A stretch of 64,000 nucleotides of DNA from Pokkaliibacter sp046614695 (GTDB taxonomy: Bacteria; Pseudomonadota; Gammaproteobacteria; Pseudomonadales; Balneatricaceae). Shown piece after piece: positions 1-8,182 of the stretch. The translations under genes and the position numbers were made by a program. The notes under the pieces are model-generated. The model did no database searches and was not told the DNA's origin. It saw only the letters and a list, made by a program, of their open reading frames with translations. How positions within the stretch are numbered: the stretch's first letter is position 1; every line of letters starts with the position of its first letter. The stretch covers positions 248,001-312,000 of the forward strand of contig NZ_JBKKHQ010000013.1 in the NCBI RefSeq assembly GCF_046614695.1, given 5' to 3'.

Positions 1-962
1 ATGCAGATATCAAGATAATCCGGGTATTTCAGGGTGCGGGCACCGAGCACGCTGTTGGCGAACACCACCGCATTGGATTCCGCCCAGGCGATCTGCTCAC
101 CCACGGACGGCGCCGTCTCCAGCAAGTATGGCGCGCAGGTGTAACTCAGCTGTGCACCCATCGCCATATAGGCTTCGCCCAGCGCACTCGCAGGCTCACC
201 AAAAGACGGATCCACCCCCAACGCACGCCAGCGGCGCTGATCGACCGAGATGGAGTTCAGCGTGGTCGGCACGCACACCTGTGCGCCCCACTCGACAAAC
301 TGCCGGGCAAAGCGAAGGCTCGACGGGCCGGTGTAAATGCAGCCGTCGATATGCGCCAGAGTAATGTCCATCAACCCCTCGGCGCCTTGCAGCTGCGCCA
401 TTTTCAGCACGACCTGCATGGCCATCTGCGTGGCTTTGCCGTGCTCACCAGCCAGCATGGCCTGATCACGCGCGCTCAGCGCTACCTGATGAGTCAGCGT
501 CGCCGCCGGAGGGTGGTGATCATCAAGCGCCAGCGGCTCAGGCATCGCCTCAAAGCTATGCACTGCCCCGCCATCGACACGCACAAAAGCCACATCACGC
601 AGGCGTTCAAAGGCCGCTTTGCCAATCGCGATAACCGGCAGGGAGCGCTGGAAAATCATCTCCGCCAGCAGTACGCCTAAGGTCAGGATTTCATCGACCT
701 CAGCCAGAATCAGCGCCGCCGGTGCATGGCCCGTGCTGATCAGCTCCATCATCACGCTACTGCCAGTGCAGGAACCGCGCCCACTGGGAATCGCCAGCAC
801 CCGCCCCGCCAGATGCTGACCGCTCAGGGGATGATGGCGATCAATCACCTCGCCGGTCGATGGCTCAACGCCGCCCCAGAAACTCAGGCCGGTATCGGCG
901 AACAGCAGTTCACCCTGAGCTGTACCGGCAATCAGGCTGCGACCATGCAACGGGGAAGTCAT
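1..962 (-). CDS. Fused aconitase X (AcnX), 5' part only; gene runs off the left edge
   Basis: The reverse strand is open from an ATG at 962 to the window edge (320 complete codons). A GAGAGGG ribosome site lies five bases upstream. Residues about 1-135 are the swivelling small domain of aconitase X (DUF126; motif IPSGRGSCTGSSVM). From about residue 145 the large AcnX domain (DUF521) begins, with LMDITLAHIDGCIYTG and PTTLNSISVD. In two-subunit versions these parts are separate genes; here they are fused, small domain first. Characterised bacterial AcnX enzymes dehydrate cis-3-hydroxy-L-proline, so a role in hydroxyproline breakdown is the best guess, but no other gene of that pathway is in view. 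The C-terminal part of the large domain lies outside the window. Confidence 0.82.
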   Translation of the reverse strand, partial: MTSPLHGRSLIAGTAQGELLFADTGLSFWGGVEPSTGEVIDRHHPLSGQHLAGRVLAIPSGRGSCTGSSVMMELISTGHAPAALILAEVDEILTLGVLLAEMIFQRSLPVIAIGKAAFERLRDVAFVRVDGGAVHSFEAMPEPLALDDHHPPAATLTHQVALSARDQAMLAGEHGKATQMAMQVVLKMAQLQGAEGLMDITLAHIDGCIYTGPSSLRFARQFVEWGAQVCVPTTLNSISVDQRRWRALGVDPSFGEPASALGEAYMAMGAQLSYTCAPYLLETAPSVGEQIAWAESNAVVFANSVLGARTLKYPDYLDIC

Positions 963-1094
963 AGAGGCCCTCTCGATATGCTTAGGTGGTGTGAAATACC
1001 CACCGTTCGATGATAGCCAAGTAATGTACACGCGAGGAGAACAGCACGGAATGCTGACAGCGAGTCTGGGGAAGCGCCTGCGTGGTCAGAAAGT

Positions 1095-1134
1095 AAAAAG
1101 CCCCGAGAGAAATTGCTTCTGCCGGGGCTTTTTT
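1095..1134 (-). terminator. Rho-independent terminator after glmS
   Basis: AAAAAGCCCCG (1095-1105) pairs with CGGGGCTTTTTT (1123-1134) around a 17-base loop. It lies 49 bases past the glmS stop and gives a U-run on the reverse strand. The complementary A/T arms mean it could also work in the other direction. Confidence 0.85.
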
Positions 1135-1182
1135 GATCAAACTTTATTCGACAAAAAAGCCAAATAAAGTCATCGCCTTACA

Positions 1183-3012
1183 TCACTCGACCGTTACAGA
1201 CTTAGCCAGATTCCTTGGCTGGTCCACATCCGTGCCGCGAATTACCGCCACGTAGTAGCTCAGCAGTTGCAGCGGCACGGTGTAGAGGATGGCTTCCATC
1301 ATCGGGTGAACTTTGGGCAGCGACAGCACATGGTAGCCTTCCTGCTCATCGATACCGGCTTCCACGTCTGCAAACACATACAGCTCACCGCCACGGGCGC
1401 GGACTTCCTGCATGTTGGATTTCAGCTTCTCCAGCAGCTCGTTACCGGGGGCGACGGTGACTACCGGCATGTCGCTGTCGACCAGCGCCAGCGGGCCGTG
1501 CTTAAGCTCTCCGGCAGGATAGGCTTCGGCGTGAATATAGGAGATTTCCTTGAGTTTGAGGGCACCTTCCATCGCAATCGGGTACAGCGCGCCACGGCCA
1601 AGGAACAGCGAGTGCTGTTTGTCGGCAAAGTGAGTCGCCAGCGCTTCGATGCGGCTGCTCAGGGTCAGCACTTCTTCCATTTTGGCGGGCAGGCTGTACA
1701 GCGCCGCGACCAGTTCGGCTTCTTTTTCAGCGCTTAAGCCACGTTGTTTGGCCAGCGACAGGGTCAGAATCATCAGTGCCGCCAGCTGGGTGGTGAAGGC
1801 TTTGGTGGAGGCCACGCCAATTTCGGGGCCTGCCTGCGTCATCAGACACAGGTCAGACTCACGCACCAGCGAGCTGCCGGGCACGTTACAGATGGCCAGT
1901 GTCGCCAGTGCGCCACGCTCTTTGGCGACGCGCAGTGCCGCCAGGGTATCGGCGGTTTCGCCGGACTGGGACAGGGTGATAAACAACGTGCCGGGCAGGG
2001 TCACGGTGGTGCGGTAGCGATATTCGGAGGCGATTTCGACCTGACAGGGCAAACCGGTCAGCTCTTCAATCCAGTAGCGTGCCACCATTCCGGCGTGGGA
2101 GCTGGTGCCGCAGGCGATAATCTGCACGGCTTTGACATCGCGCATCAGCTGGCTTTCCTGCTCACCGAACAGGGCATCGTTCACACGGCCCTGCTCCAGT
2201 CGTCCGGCCAGGGTGGCCTGGAACACACCGGGCTGCTCAAAGATTTCCTTGAGCATATAGTGCTTGTACTGGCCTTTGTCGGCGGACTGGGTGCCGTGTT
2301 CGTAGCGTTTGATGTCCAGCGCCTGCAGGCTGCCTTCGCTGTTGTGAACGCGAATCTCGTTCAGGCTGATGCAGGCGGTATCGCCTTCGTTCAGGTAGAT
2401 AAAGCGATCCGTCACCTGCAGCAGCGCCATAGGATCTGAGCCGATAAAGTTCTCTCCGATACCCACACCAATCACCAGCGGGCTGCCTTTGCGGGCGCAC
2501 AGCAGCTGGTCGGGAAAGTCTGCGTGAATCACGCCCAGTGCAAACGCGCCTTCCAGCTTGGCAATCACCTGACGAAACGCGGTGTAAAACTCAGGCTCGG
2601 TTTTAAGCTCTTCAGACAGCAGATGGGCGATCACTTCGGTATCGGTATCCGAGGTGAAGGTGTAACCCTTGCGCTGCAGCTCGGCTTTAAAACCGGCGTA
2701 GTTTTCGATAATGCCGTTATGCACTACCGCCAGACGCTCGCCGGACAGGTGCGGGTGGGCGTTGCGCTCATTGGGCTGACCATGGGTCGCCCAGCGGGTG
2801 TGCGCAATACCCAGACTGCCGGGCAGCGGTGTGGCTTTCAGCGCATCATCAAGCTGCTGCACTTTGCCTGCACGGCGCAGGCGGTTCAGGTTTTCGCCGT
2901 CAAAAATCGCCATGCCGGCGGAGTCATAACCGCGGTATTCCAGACGATGTTGCCCTTCCAGCAGGATGGCGCTGACTGAACGCTTGGCGATAGCTCCCAC
3001 AATTCCACACAT
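1183..3012 (-). CDS. glmS: Glutamine--fructose-6-phosphate aminotransferase (isomerising)
   Basis: This enzyme makes glucosamine-6-phosphate from fructose-6-phosphate and glutamine, the entry step to UDP-GlcNAc for peptidoglycan and lipopolysaccharide. At 609 residues it is full length. It starts MCGIVGA, so Cys2 becomes the N-terminal nucleophile of the glutaminase domain (about 1-220). Two SIS sugar-isomerase domains follow (about 285-425 and 455-600), with SQSGETADT and STKAFTTQ phosphosugar-binding motifs. The family C-terminus DQPRNLAKSVTVE is intact. It is cytoplasmic and second in a glmU-glmS operon with a 20-base gap. No GlmZ-like or ribozyme element is evident in that short gap. Confidence 0.98.
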   Translation of the reverse strand: MCGIVGAIAKRSVSAILLEGQHRLEYRGYDSAGMAIFDGENLNRLRRAGKVQQLDDALKATPLPGSLGIAHTRWATHGQPNERNAHPHLSGERLAVVHNGIIENYAGFKAELQRKGYTFTSDTDTEVIAHLLSEELKTEPEFYTAFRQVIAKLEGAFALGVIHADFPDQLLCARKGSPLVIGVGIGENFIGSDPMALLQVTDRFIYLNEGDTACISLNEIRVHNSEGSLQALDIKRYEHGTQSADKGQYKHYMLKEIFEQPGVFQATLAGRLEQGRVNDALFGEQESQLMRDVKAVQIIACGTSSHAGMVARYWIEELTGLPCQVEIASEYRYRTTVTLPGTLFITLSQSGETADTLAALRVAKERGALATLAICNVPGSSLVRESDLCLMTQAGPEIGVASTKAFTTQLAALMILTLSLAKQRGLSAEKEAELVAALYSLPAKMEEVLTLSSRIEALATHFADKQHSLFLGRGALYPIAMEGALKLKEISYIHAEAYPAGELKHGPLALVDSDMPVVTVAPGNELLEKLKSNMQEVRARGGELYVFADVEAGIDEQEGYHVLSLPKVHPMMEAILYTVPLQLLSYYVAVIRGTDVDQPRNLAKSVTVE

Positions 3013-3032
3013 ATTCTTGCTCCTGCTGAAAA

Positions 3033-4394
3033 TTAAGTCTTTTTAACCGGACGCTGCCAGTTGGCAATCGGCACCTGACGCGCACGCGCGAGGGCCAGCG
3101 TATTGTCGGCAATATTCTGGGTAATGGTGGAGCCTGCGCCTGTGGTCGCGCCGTTGCCCACGCTGACAGGTGCAACCAGCGAGGTGTTGCTGCCAATAAA
3201 GGCATTATCACCAATGGTGGTTTTGGATTTATTCACGCCGTCGTAGTTGCAGGTGATGGTGCCTGCGCCGACGTTCACATCACGGCCCAGCTCGGCATCG
3301 CCGATGTAGCTTAAGTGATTCACCTTGGAGCCTTCGCCGATGATGGCTTTTTTGGTCTCGACAAAGTTGCCGATCTTGGCCTTATTGGCCAGTACCGTGC
3401 CGGGGCGCAGACGCGCGTAGGGGCCAACATCACAGTGCTCACCGACGATGGCTTCTTCAATCACGGAGTGAGACTTAATGTGGCTGCCCGCTTTGATGTG
3501 GGCATCGCGGATAATGCAGTTGGCTTCGATGGTGACATTGCTTTCCAGCGTCACCTTACCTTCAAAAATGACGTTAATGTCGATAAAGCAGTCCTGCCCG
3601 GCGACCAGTTCACCGCGCACATCAATACGTGCAGGGTCCGCCAGCGTCACGCCTGCGGTCATCAGGGCGTCCGCCTGTGCACGCTGATAAGCACGCTCCA
3701 GCGCCGCCAGTTGCAGACGGGTATTAACACCTTCAACTTCGGTAGCGCTGGCCGCTTGCTGCGCGGCTACATTGACGCCATCAGCAACCGCCATGGCGAT
3801 CACGTCGGTCAGGTAGTATTCGCCCTGTGCGTTATTGGAGGACAACGCGGGCAGCCACTTACGCAGTCGCGCGGTAGGCACGGCCATAATGCCGGTGTTC
3901 ACTTCGGTGATCGCTTTCTCGGCTTCGGTCGCATCCTTGTGCTCGACAATCGCCACTACCTGATCATCCGCGTTACGTACGATACGGCCATAGCCGGTGG
4001 GGTTATCCAGCGTGACGGTCAGTAGCCCCATCTGAGCGGGCGTTACACTCGCCAGCAACTTACTCAGGGTCTCGACGCTGATCAGCGGCACATCGCCGTA
4101 CAGAATCAGGGTTGTGCCTTCTTCAGCAAGATTAGGCAACGCCTGCGCAACCGCATGGCCGGTGCCGAGTTGCTGATGTTGCCAGACGCACTGCAACCCC
4201 TCGCCCACGGCGCTTTGCACCTGCTCACCACCGTGACCGACCACCAGATGAATGCCATCGGCCGCCAGTTGCTGGGCGGTAGTAATAACGTGGGCCACCA
4301 GCGGACGACCCGCCAGTGGATGCAGCACTTTCGGCAGTGCCGAGCGCATACGACTGCCCTGCCCGGCGGCAAGAATGACAACATCAAGAGCCAT
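3033..4394 (-). CDS. glmU: Bifunctional GlcNAc-1-P uridyltransferase / glucosamine-1-P acetyltransferase
   Basis: It acetylates glucosamine-1-phosphate and then couples it to UTP to give UDP-GlcNAc. The N-terminal pyrophosphorylase domain carries LAAGQGSRMRS near residue 6. The C-terminal left-handed beta-helix of hexapeptide repeats runs from about residue 250 to 450 and includes KVNHLSYIGDAELG with the catalytic His. I chose the ATG at 4394 (453 residues, close to the 456 of E. coli), which has AGG eight bases upstream. An upstream in-frame start at 4460 would add 22 unconserved residues and run into a dyad operator. It is the first gene of the glmU-glmS operon and is divergent from a TrmB-like regulator. 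Confidence 0.97.
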   Translation of the reverse strand: MALDVVILAAGQGSRMRSALPKVLHPLAGRPLVAHVITTAQQLAADGIHLVVGHGGEQVQSAVGEGLQCVWQHQQLGTGHAVAQALPNLAEEGTTLILYGDVPLISVETLSKLLASVTPAQMGLLTVTLDNPTGYGRIVRNADDQVVAIVEHKDATEAEKAITEVNTGIMAVPTARLRKWLPALSSNNAQGEYYLTDVIAMAVADGVNVAAQQAASATEVEGVNTRLQLAALERAYQRAQADALMTAGVTLADPARIDVRGELVAGQDCFIDINVIFEGKVTLESNVTIEANCIIRDAHIKAGSHIKSHSVIEEAIVGEHCDVGPYARLRPGTVLANKAKIGNFVETKKAIIGEGSKVNHLSYIGDAELGRDVNVGAGTITCNYDGVNKSKTTIGDNAFIGSNTSLVAPVSVGNGATTGAGSTITQNIADNTLALARARQVPIANWQRPVKKT

Positions 4395-4438
4395 AACGAT
4401 ACCTGTTCGCTGATCAAGCCACCCGCCAGAGGCGCCGC

Positions 4439-4460
4439 TTGTCAGTCTTTTAATTGACAA
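4439..4460. promoter_or_regulatory. Dyad operator 1, just inside the glmU transcript start
   Basis: TTGTCA (4439-4444) and TGACAA (4455-4460) form an inverted repeat with a 10-base spacer. The right arm lies in AATTGACAAT (4452-4461), which is repeated exactly 72 bases away in operator 2. It sits just downstream of the proposed glmU -10. This is inferred to bind the TrmB-like regulator encoded next door. Confidence 0.5.
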
Positions 4461-4477
4461 TAACTTCTTGGGGACTC

Positions 4478-4505
4478 ACTTTAGCCTGATAAATTTCCCA
4501 TACAA
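4478..4505 (-). promoter_or_regulatory. Candidate sigma-70 promoter for glmU-glmS
   Basis: On the reverse strand TTGTAT (4505-4500) and TAAAGT (4483-4478) are 16 bases apart. Start of transcription would be near 4471, between the two dyad operators. The match is moderate only. Confidence 0.4.
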
Positions 4506-4511
4506 GACTGT

Positions 4512-4532
4512 TTGTCATTAATAAATTGACAA
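4512..4532. promoter_or_regulatory. Dyad operator 2, overlapping the start region of the TrmB-like gene
   Basis: TTGTCA (4512-4517) and TGACAA (4527-4532) form an inverted repeat with a 9-base spacer. It contains the same AATTGACAAT decamer as operator 1, 72 bases apart, about seven helical turns. It ends two bases before the regulator ATG, which suggests autoregulation. Confidence 0.5.
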
Positions 4533-4534
4533 TT

Positions 4535-5275
4535 ATGGACAAAGAATTACTCAGCCTCTTGGAGCTGTCCGAGCGGGAATACCAGCTCTACCGAAGCCTG
4601 TTAACCCTGGGGCCTGCCTCCATCCGCGATATTGCTGCCCATGCAGGCATCAACCGTGGCACCACCTATGAAAGCCTGAAGCTGATGCAGTCCAAGGGCG
4701 TGGTGTCGTATCTGCCAAAGGGAAAACGCCGCTTCTTCGCGGCTGAGGATCCGGAAAAGTTACTGCAAAAAGCGGAAGAGCGCCGGCAACTGATGAACGG
4801 CCTGATTGGCCGGTTAAAGGCGGATGTGATCCCGGAGCTGTATCACCTGAAGCCTGAGTTCAGCGCCGGTAACGTGCGTTTTTATGAGGGTGATGATGGC
4901 ATCGAGTTCGTCCTGAAGGACATTCTGGCCACCGTCGCCCGGCAGCCGCAGCGGACTTATTCGGTGTTTTCCTCCAAGGCGATTCGTCATCACCTGTATC
5001 GGCCTTTTCCGAACTTCACCAAACAGCGTGTAGAGAAGGAAATTGATGTGCGCGTTATCGCTATCGGCGAAGGGGGCGAGGATGCAGCGTACTCAGAGCG
5101 TAAGTGGATACCTACTAACGGCGAGGTCGATGCCAGCTACATCGCTATTTACCCACCCAAGGTAGCGATGATTTCGCTGGCAGCAAGTAACTATCCGGTG
5201 GCGGTGGTGATTGATTCCAACGAGATCGCCACTGCGCAGCTGATCATTTTCAACACCCTGTGGCGACTGCTCTGA
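4535..5275 (+). CDS. TrmB-family helix-turn-helix transcriptional regulator
   Basis: This is a 246-residue DNA-binding regulator. The N-terminal winged helix (about 8-75) has the TrmB pattern: a REYQLYRSLLTLGP helix, then IRDIAAHAGINRGTTYESL as the recognition helix pair and a KGKRRFF wing. The C-terminal half resembles the TrmB sensing region (YSVFSSKAIRHHLY, then a beta-rich stretch ending NTLWRLL). Many TrmB proteins sense sugars. It is divergent from glmU with two dyad sites between, so it may control glmUS and itself. In Pseudomonas a DeoR-type regulator sits at this locus, so replacement by a TrmB type is inference. An upstream TTG at 4526 is possible, but ATG 4535 is preferred. Confidence 0.75.
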   Translation: MDKELLSLLELSEREYQLYRSLLTLGPASIRDIAAHAGINRGTTYESLKLMQSKGVVSYLPKGKRRFFAAEDPEKLLQKAEERRQLMNGLIGRLKADVIPELYHLKPEFSAGNVRFYEGDDGIEFVLKDILATVARQPQRTYSVFSSKAIRHHLYRPFPNFTKQRVEKEIDVRVIAIGEGGEDAAYSERKWIPTNGEVDASYIAIYPPKVAMISLAASNYPVAVVIDSNEIATAQLIIFNTLWRLL

Positions 5276-5287
5276 ATACTTCCCGCT

Positions 5288-5725
5288 TCAGGGAGCGGTG
5301 ACCACCATCCAGGCACCGCTCATCACAATAAGAGTCCCGACAATACGCTGCCAGGACAGCTCTCTGACCACACCGGTAATTCCCCAGCGGTCGAGTATTA
5401 ATGCACTGATCAGCTGCCCGGTCAGAATCAGCATAATCGTCGCCGCACTGCCCTGAATCTTGTAGCCATTGAGGCTGGCAAAGACAAAGAACGTTCCGAG
5501 TAGGCCGGGCAGCACAAACCATAAGGCCAGCTTATCTGTGGATAGAAAGATCCCATGGCCGGGACGCAGCCATTCCATCGTACTCAGAATGACCAGGCCG
5601 ACCAGAGAGTTACAAAAAAGGGCACCGGTGAGCGTCAGGCCGCGGCTGGTCATGGCGACCATCAAGGCGTTTTGCAGCACTAGTGCCATTCCGGCCGCCA
5701 AAGCCAGCCATGCCGATTGCATCAT
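5288..5725 (-). CDS. DMT-superfamily membrane protein, DUF606/YdcZ type
   Basis: This is a 145-residue hydrophobic protein with about five transmembrane helices and the FxNSLVGL and GLLGTFFVFAS segments of the short DMT (DUF606) family, which are half-size drug/metabolite transporters that act as dimers. ATG 5725 is chosen; an earlier in-frame start at 5770 would overlap the GNAT gene by 26 bases and add a polar stretch before the first helix. It is downstream of the GNAT gene on the same strand (19-base gap) and convergent with the TrmB-like gene. Substrate unknown. Confidence 0.72.
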   Translation of the reverse strand: MMQSAWLALAAGMALVLQNALMVAMTSRGLTLTGALFCNSLVGLVILSTMEWLRPGHGIFLSTDKLALWFVLPGLLGTFFVFASLNGYKIQGSAATIMLILTGQLISALILDRWGITGVVRELSWQRIVGTLIVMSGAWMVVTAP

Positions 5726-5744
5726 GAGGGCAGGCTCGCAGCGC

Positions 5745-6260
5745 TTAGTCGCGGGCAGCGCCCGGCTCATCCAGAAACTTCTGCATGAAAACCAGATTTA
5801 GCCAACGACCGAACTTATGCCCCACTTCGGGGAATCGTGCGACTTCCTCAAAGCCAAGGCGCTCATGAAAACGCACGGAGCCCGCATTGTCGGCATCAAT
5901 GCCTCCCAGCATCACATGCATTCCTTTGTCACGAGCCAGAGGAAAGAGTGCCTCAACCAGCTGTACACCCACGCCCTTGCCACGCTGATCGGCCCGAACA
6001 TGCACACTATGCTCAACCGTGAAGCGGAAACCCGGCCAGGCTGCGCGCCATTCGCCAAAGGAGGAGAAGCCCACCACCTCATGCTGATCTTCTGCTACCA
6101 GCACGGGAAACCCCTGTGCCGTACGATCATTAAACCATTGCACCCGGCTCTCCAGACTGACCGGATCAAGGGCATACACCGCCGTCGAGTTGGCGATGAC
6201 CTCGTTATAAATCGCCAGAATGGCCGGTAAATCCTCAGGGGTGGCGGAACGAATCAGCAT
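5745..6260 (-). CDS. GNAT N-acetyltransferase, phosphinothricin/methionine-sulfoximine acetyltransferase-like
   Basis: This is a 171-residue single-domain acetyltransferase. It begins MLIRSATPEDLPAILAIYN, typical of the PAT/MddA branch that acetylates amino-acid analogues. The acetyl-CoA loop RADQRGKGVG is intact near residue 90 and the late motif SVRFHERLGFEEV is also present. ATG 6260 has GGAG six bases upstream; a longer frame to 6323 has no such site. It is divergent from an XRE-cupin regulator and followed by the DMT gene, which suggests local control and a detoxification role for a small amine or amino acid. The true substrate cannot be read from the sequence. Confidence 0.78.
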   Translation of the reverse strand: MLIRSATPEDLPAILAIYNEVIANSTAVYALDPVSLESRVQWFNDRTAQGFPVLVAEDQHEVVGFSSFGEWRAAWPGFRFTVEHSVHVRADQRGKGVGVQLVEALFPLARDKGMHVMLGGIDADNAGSVRFHERLGFEEVARFPEVGHKFGRWLNLVFMQKFLDEPGAARD

Positions 6261-6308
6261 GGAAGTCTCCGAGCACGGCCAGCGCGCCGTAATGGATAAA
6301 GAAAAGAA

Positions 6309-6336
6309 TTGTGCGAACGACAATATCCACTATAGT
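6309..6336 (+). promoter_or_regulatory. Candidate promoter and palindrome between the GNAT and XRE genes
   Basis: TTGTGC (6309-6314) and TATAGT (6331-6336) are 16 bases apart, reading toward the XRE gene. The -10 lies in the perfect 8-base palindrome ACTATAGT (6329-6336), which could serve as an operator for both directions. Confidence 0.4.
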
Positions 6337-6364
6337 AAACAAAAGTCAATTAAGTTAGATTATT

Positions 6365-6973
6365 ATGATCCCCACACCTTCCCTCGCGCCACCATCGGAT
6401 CACAGCCAGCCCCTGGCTCAGGAAGATCCTACTCAGGCATTGGCCGCCAGGTTACAGCTCGAACGTAAGCAACGTGGCTGGAGCCTTGATGAGCTCGCCG
6501 AACGAGCAGGCGTCTCCAAAGCGATGATCAGCAAAATTGAGCGGTCTGAAACCAGCCCGACGGCAGTGCTCCTGGGCAAGCTTGCCGGCGCCTTTGGTCT
6601 CACGTTATCCACCTTACTGGCGCGAGCAGAGCAACAAAGTGGCCGGTTATTAAAGCGCGCTGACCAGCCCTTCTGGCAGGATCCGGAGACGGGCTTTATT
6701 CGCCGTCAGCTGGCGCCTAACTCGGATTTACCGCTGGAGCTGACCCAGGTTGAACTACCTCCTGAGGCCACCGTCGATTATCCACAGGCCGTCTTTACCT
6801 ATATCCGTCAGCTATTGTGGATTACTGAAGGCACTCTGCTATTTACCGAAGGTCAGGAGACTCATAGGCTGGATGCCGGGGACTGTCTGCAGCTGGACAG
6901 CCCACAAGACTGCCGCTTTCATAATCCCGGCCCTGCGGTATGTCGCTACGTGGTTGCCGTCCTTAAGCTTTAA
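6365..6973 (+). CDS. XRE-family regulator with C-terminal cupin domain
   Basis: This is a 202-residue regulator. A lambda-repressor-type helix-turn-helix lies at about 28-85 (KQRGWSLDELAERAGVSKAM, then SKIERSETSPTAVLLGKLA). A cupin sensor fills about 105-200 (TEGTLLFTEGQETHRLDAGD). This SutR/PuuR-like layout is common for regulators of amine and amino-acid metabolism that bind a small ligand in the cupin. ATG 6365 has a weak ribosome site. It is 34 bases upstream of the aminotransferase, probably in one transcript, and divergent from the GNAT-DMT pair, so one regulator may serve both arms. Confidence 0.85.
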   Translation: MIPTPSLAPPSDHSQPLAQEDPTQALAARLQLERKQRGWSLDELAERAGVSKAMISKIERSETSPTAVLLGKLAGAFGLTLSTLLARAEQQSGRLLKRADQPFWQDPETGFIRRQLAPNSDLPLELTQVELPPEATVDYPQAVFTYIRQLLWITEGTLLFTEGQETHRLDAGDCLQLDSPQDCRFHNPGPAVCRYVVAVLKL

Positions 6974-7007
6974 CTACCTGCTTAGTACTTTTACAGAAGG
7001 AATTGTT

Positions 7008-8174
7008 ATGTCGATGCCCCAGCCACGCGCTGCTGTCAGTGCGTTAAGCCCTTCACTGATTCGGGAAGTTGCCAACAGCGCCATGGGACGAACGGATGTA
7101 TTGCCCTTCTGGTTTGGCGAAAGTGATCAACCCACGCCTGAGTTTATCCGTCAGGCTGCCATTGCCTCCATTGAGCGGGGCGAAACCTTCTATACCCAAA
7201 ATCTGGGGCGACCCTGGTTACGCGAGGCGATCGCAGATTATCAGGCTCGCCTGCATGGGCGAACTTTTCACAGCGATCAGATTGGCGTCACTGGCTCCGG
7301 CGTTTCCGCGTTGATGTTGGCTATGCAGCTCGTACTGGAGCCTGGTGACCGTGTCGTTGCGGTGACTCCGCTCTGGCCCAACCTGGTTGAGATACCTCGG
7401 ATTCTCAGTGCGGATGTCATCCGTGTTCCGCTGCAGGTCAGCAATAATGCCTGGCAGCTGGACCTGGACCAGCTACTGGATGCGCTCACTCCTGACACTC
7501 GCCTGCTTCTGCTGAACTCCCCCAATAACCCGACCGGCTGGACGATCACCGCAGAACAACAGGAAGTCATTCTGGCCCATTGCCGGCAACACGGAATCTG
7601 GATTCTGGCCGATGATGTTTACTCGCGCCTGATTTACCGACCCGGCCAGAACCACGCTCCCTCTTTTCTGGACATGAGTGATGAGCAGGACCGACTCATC
7701 AGTGTGAACTCGTTTTCCAAAGCCTGGTGTATGACGGGCTGGCGTGCCGGCTGGTTAACCCTGCCAGCCTCTTTATCTGCCGATTTGGCCAAGCTGGTGG
7801 AGTACAACACCTCCTGCGTCGCGGATTTCGTCCAGCATGCCGCACGTGTCGCGATTGAGCAGGGAGATGAGCATATCCGCACACTCAGACAGGAGTTGGC
7901 CGCACGTCGCGCATTGATGAGCACAGAACTGGGCGCAATACCTGGTGTACAGCTACCGCTGGCAGAAGGCGCCATGTATGCCTACTTTTCCATTGAGAGT
8001 CAGTCAGACTCCCTGGCGCTGGCGAAAGCATTGATTCAGGAAGTCGGACTAGGGCTGGCACCAGGCAAGGCGTTTGGCATGGAGGGCGAAGGCTGGCTGC
8101 GCTGGTGCTATGCCACTTCTGAAGAGCGTTTGCGTGACGGTATCACGCGCTTAAAACACTTTATTGAGCGCTAG
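7008..8174 (+). CDS. PLP-dependent aminotransferase, class I/II fold
   Basis: This 388-residue fold-type I aminotransferase is full length for the AspC/AatA group. The PLP lysine is Lys238 in SVNSFSKAWCMTGWRAG, with NSPNNPTGW (substrate/PLP Asn) and DDVYSRL upstream. ATG 7008 follows AGAAGGA and is chosen over a long upstream frame that overlaps the XRE gene. It is cytoplasmic. It is downstream of the XRE-cupin gene and convergent with the extra atpC eight bases away. The donor amino acid is not predictable; with a GNAT and a DMT exporter nearby, breakdown or clearing of an unusual amino acid is a fair guess. Confidence 0.85.
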   Translation: MSMPQPRAAVSALSPSLIREVANSAMGRTDVLPFWFGESDQPTPEFIRQAAIASIERGETFYTQNLGRPWLREAIADYQARLHGRTFHSDQIGVTGSGVSALMLAMQLVLEPGDRVVAVTPLWPNLVEIPRILSADVIRVPLQVSNNAWQLDLDQLLDALTPDTRLLLLNSPNNPTGWTITAEQQEVILAHCRQHGIWILADDVYSRLIYRPGQNHAPSFLDMSDEQDRLISVNSFSKAWCMTGWRAGWLTLPASLSADLAKLVEYNTSCVADFVQHAARVAIEQGDEHIRTLRQELAARRALMSTELGAIPGVQLPLAEGAMYAYFSIESQSDSLALAKALIQEVGLGLAPGKAFGMEGEGWLRWCYATSEERLRDGITRLKHFIER

Positions 8175-8182
8175 TATCCGTA

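Noticed and set aside
1744..2439. Long forward frames opposite glmS, and similar ones opposite atpD, atpA, mnmG, cmoB and mdlB
   Set aside because: They are antisense shadows of strong coding genes, rich in Gln, His and Arg, with no conserved motifs.
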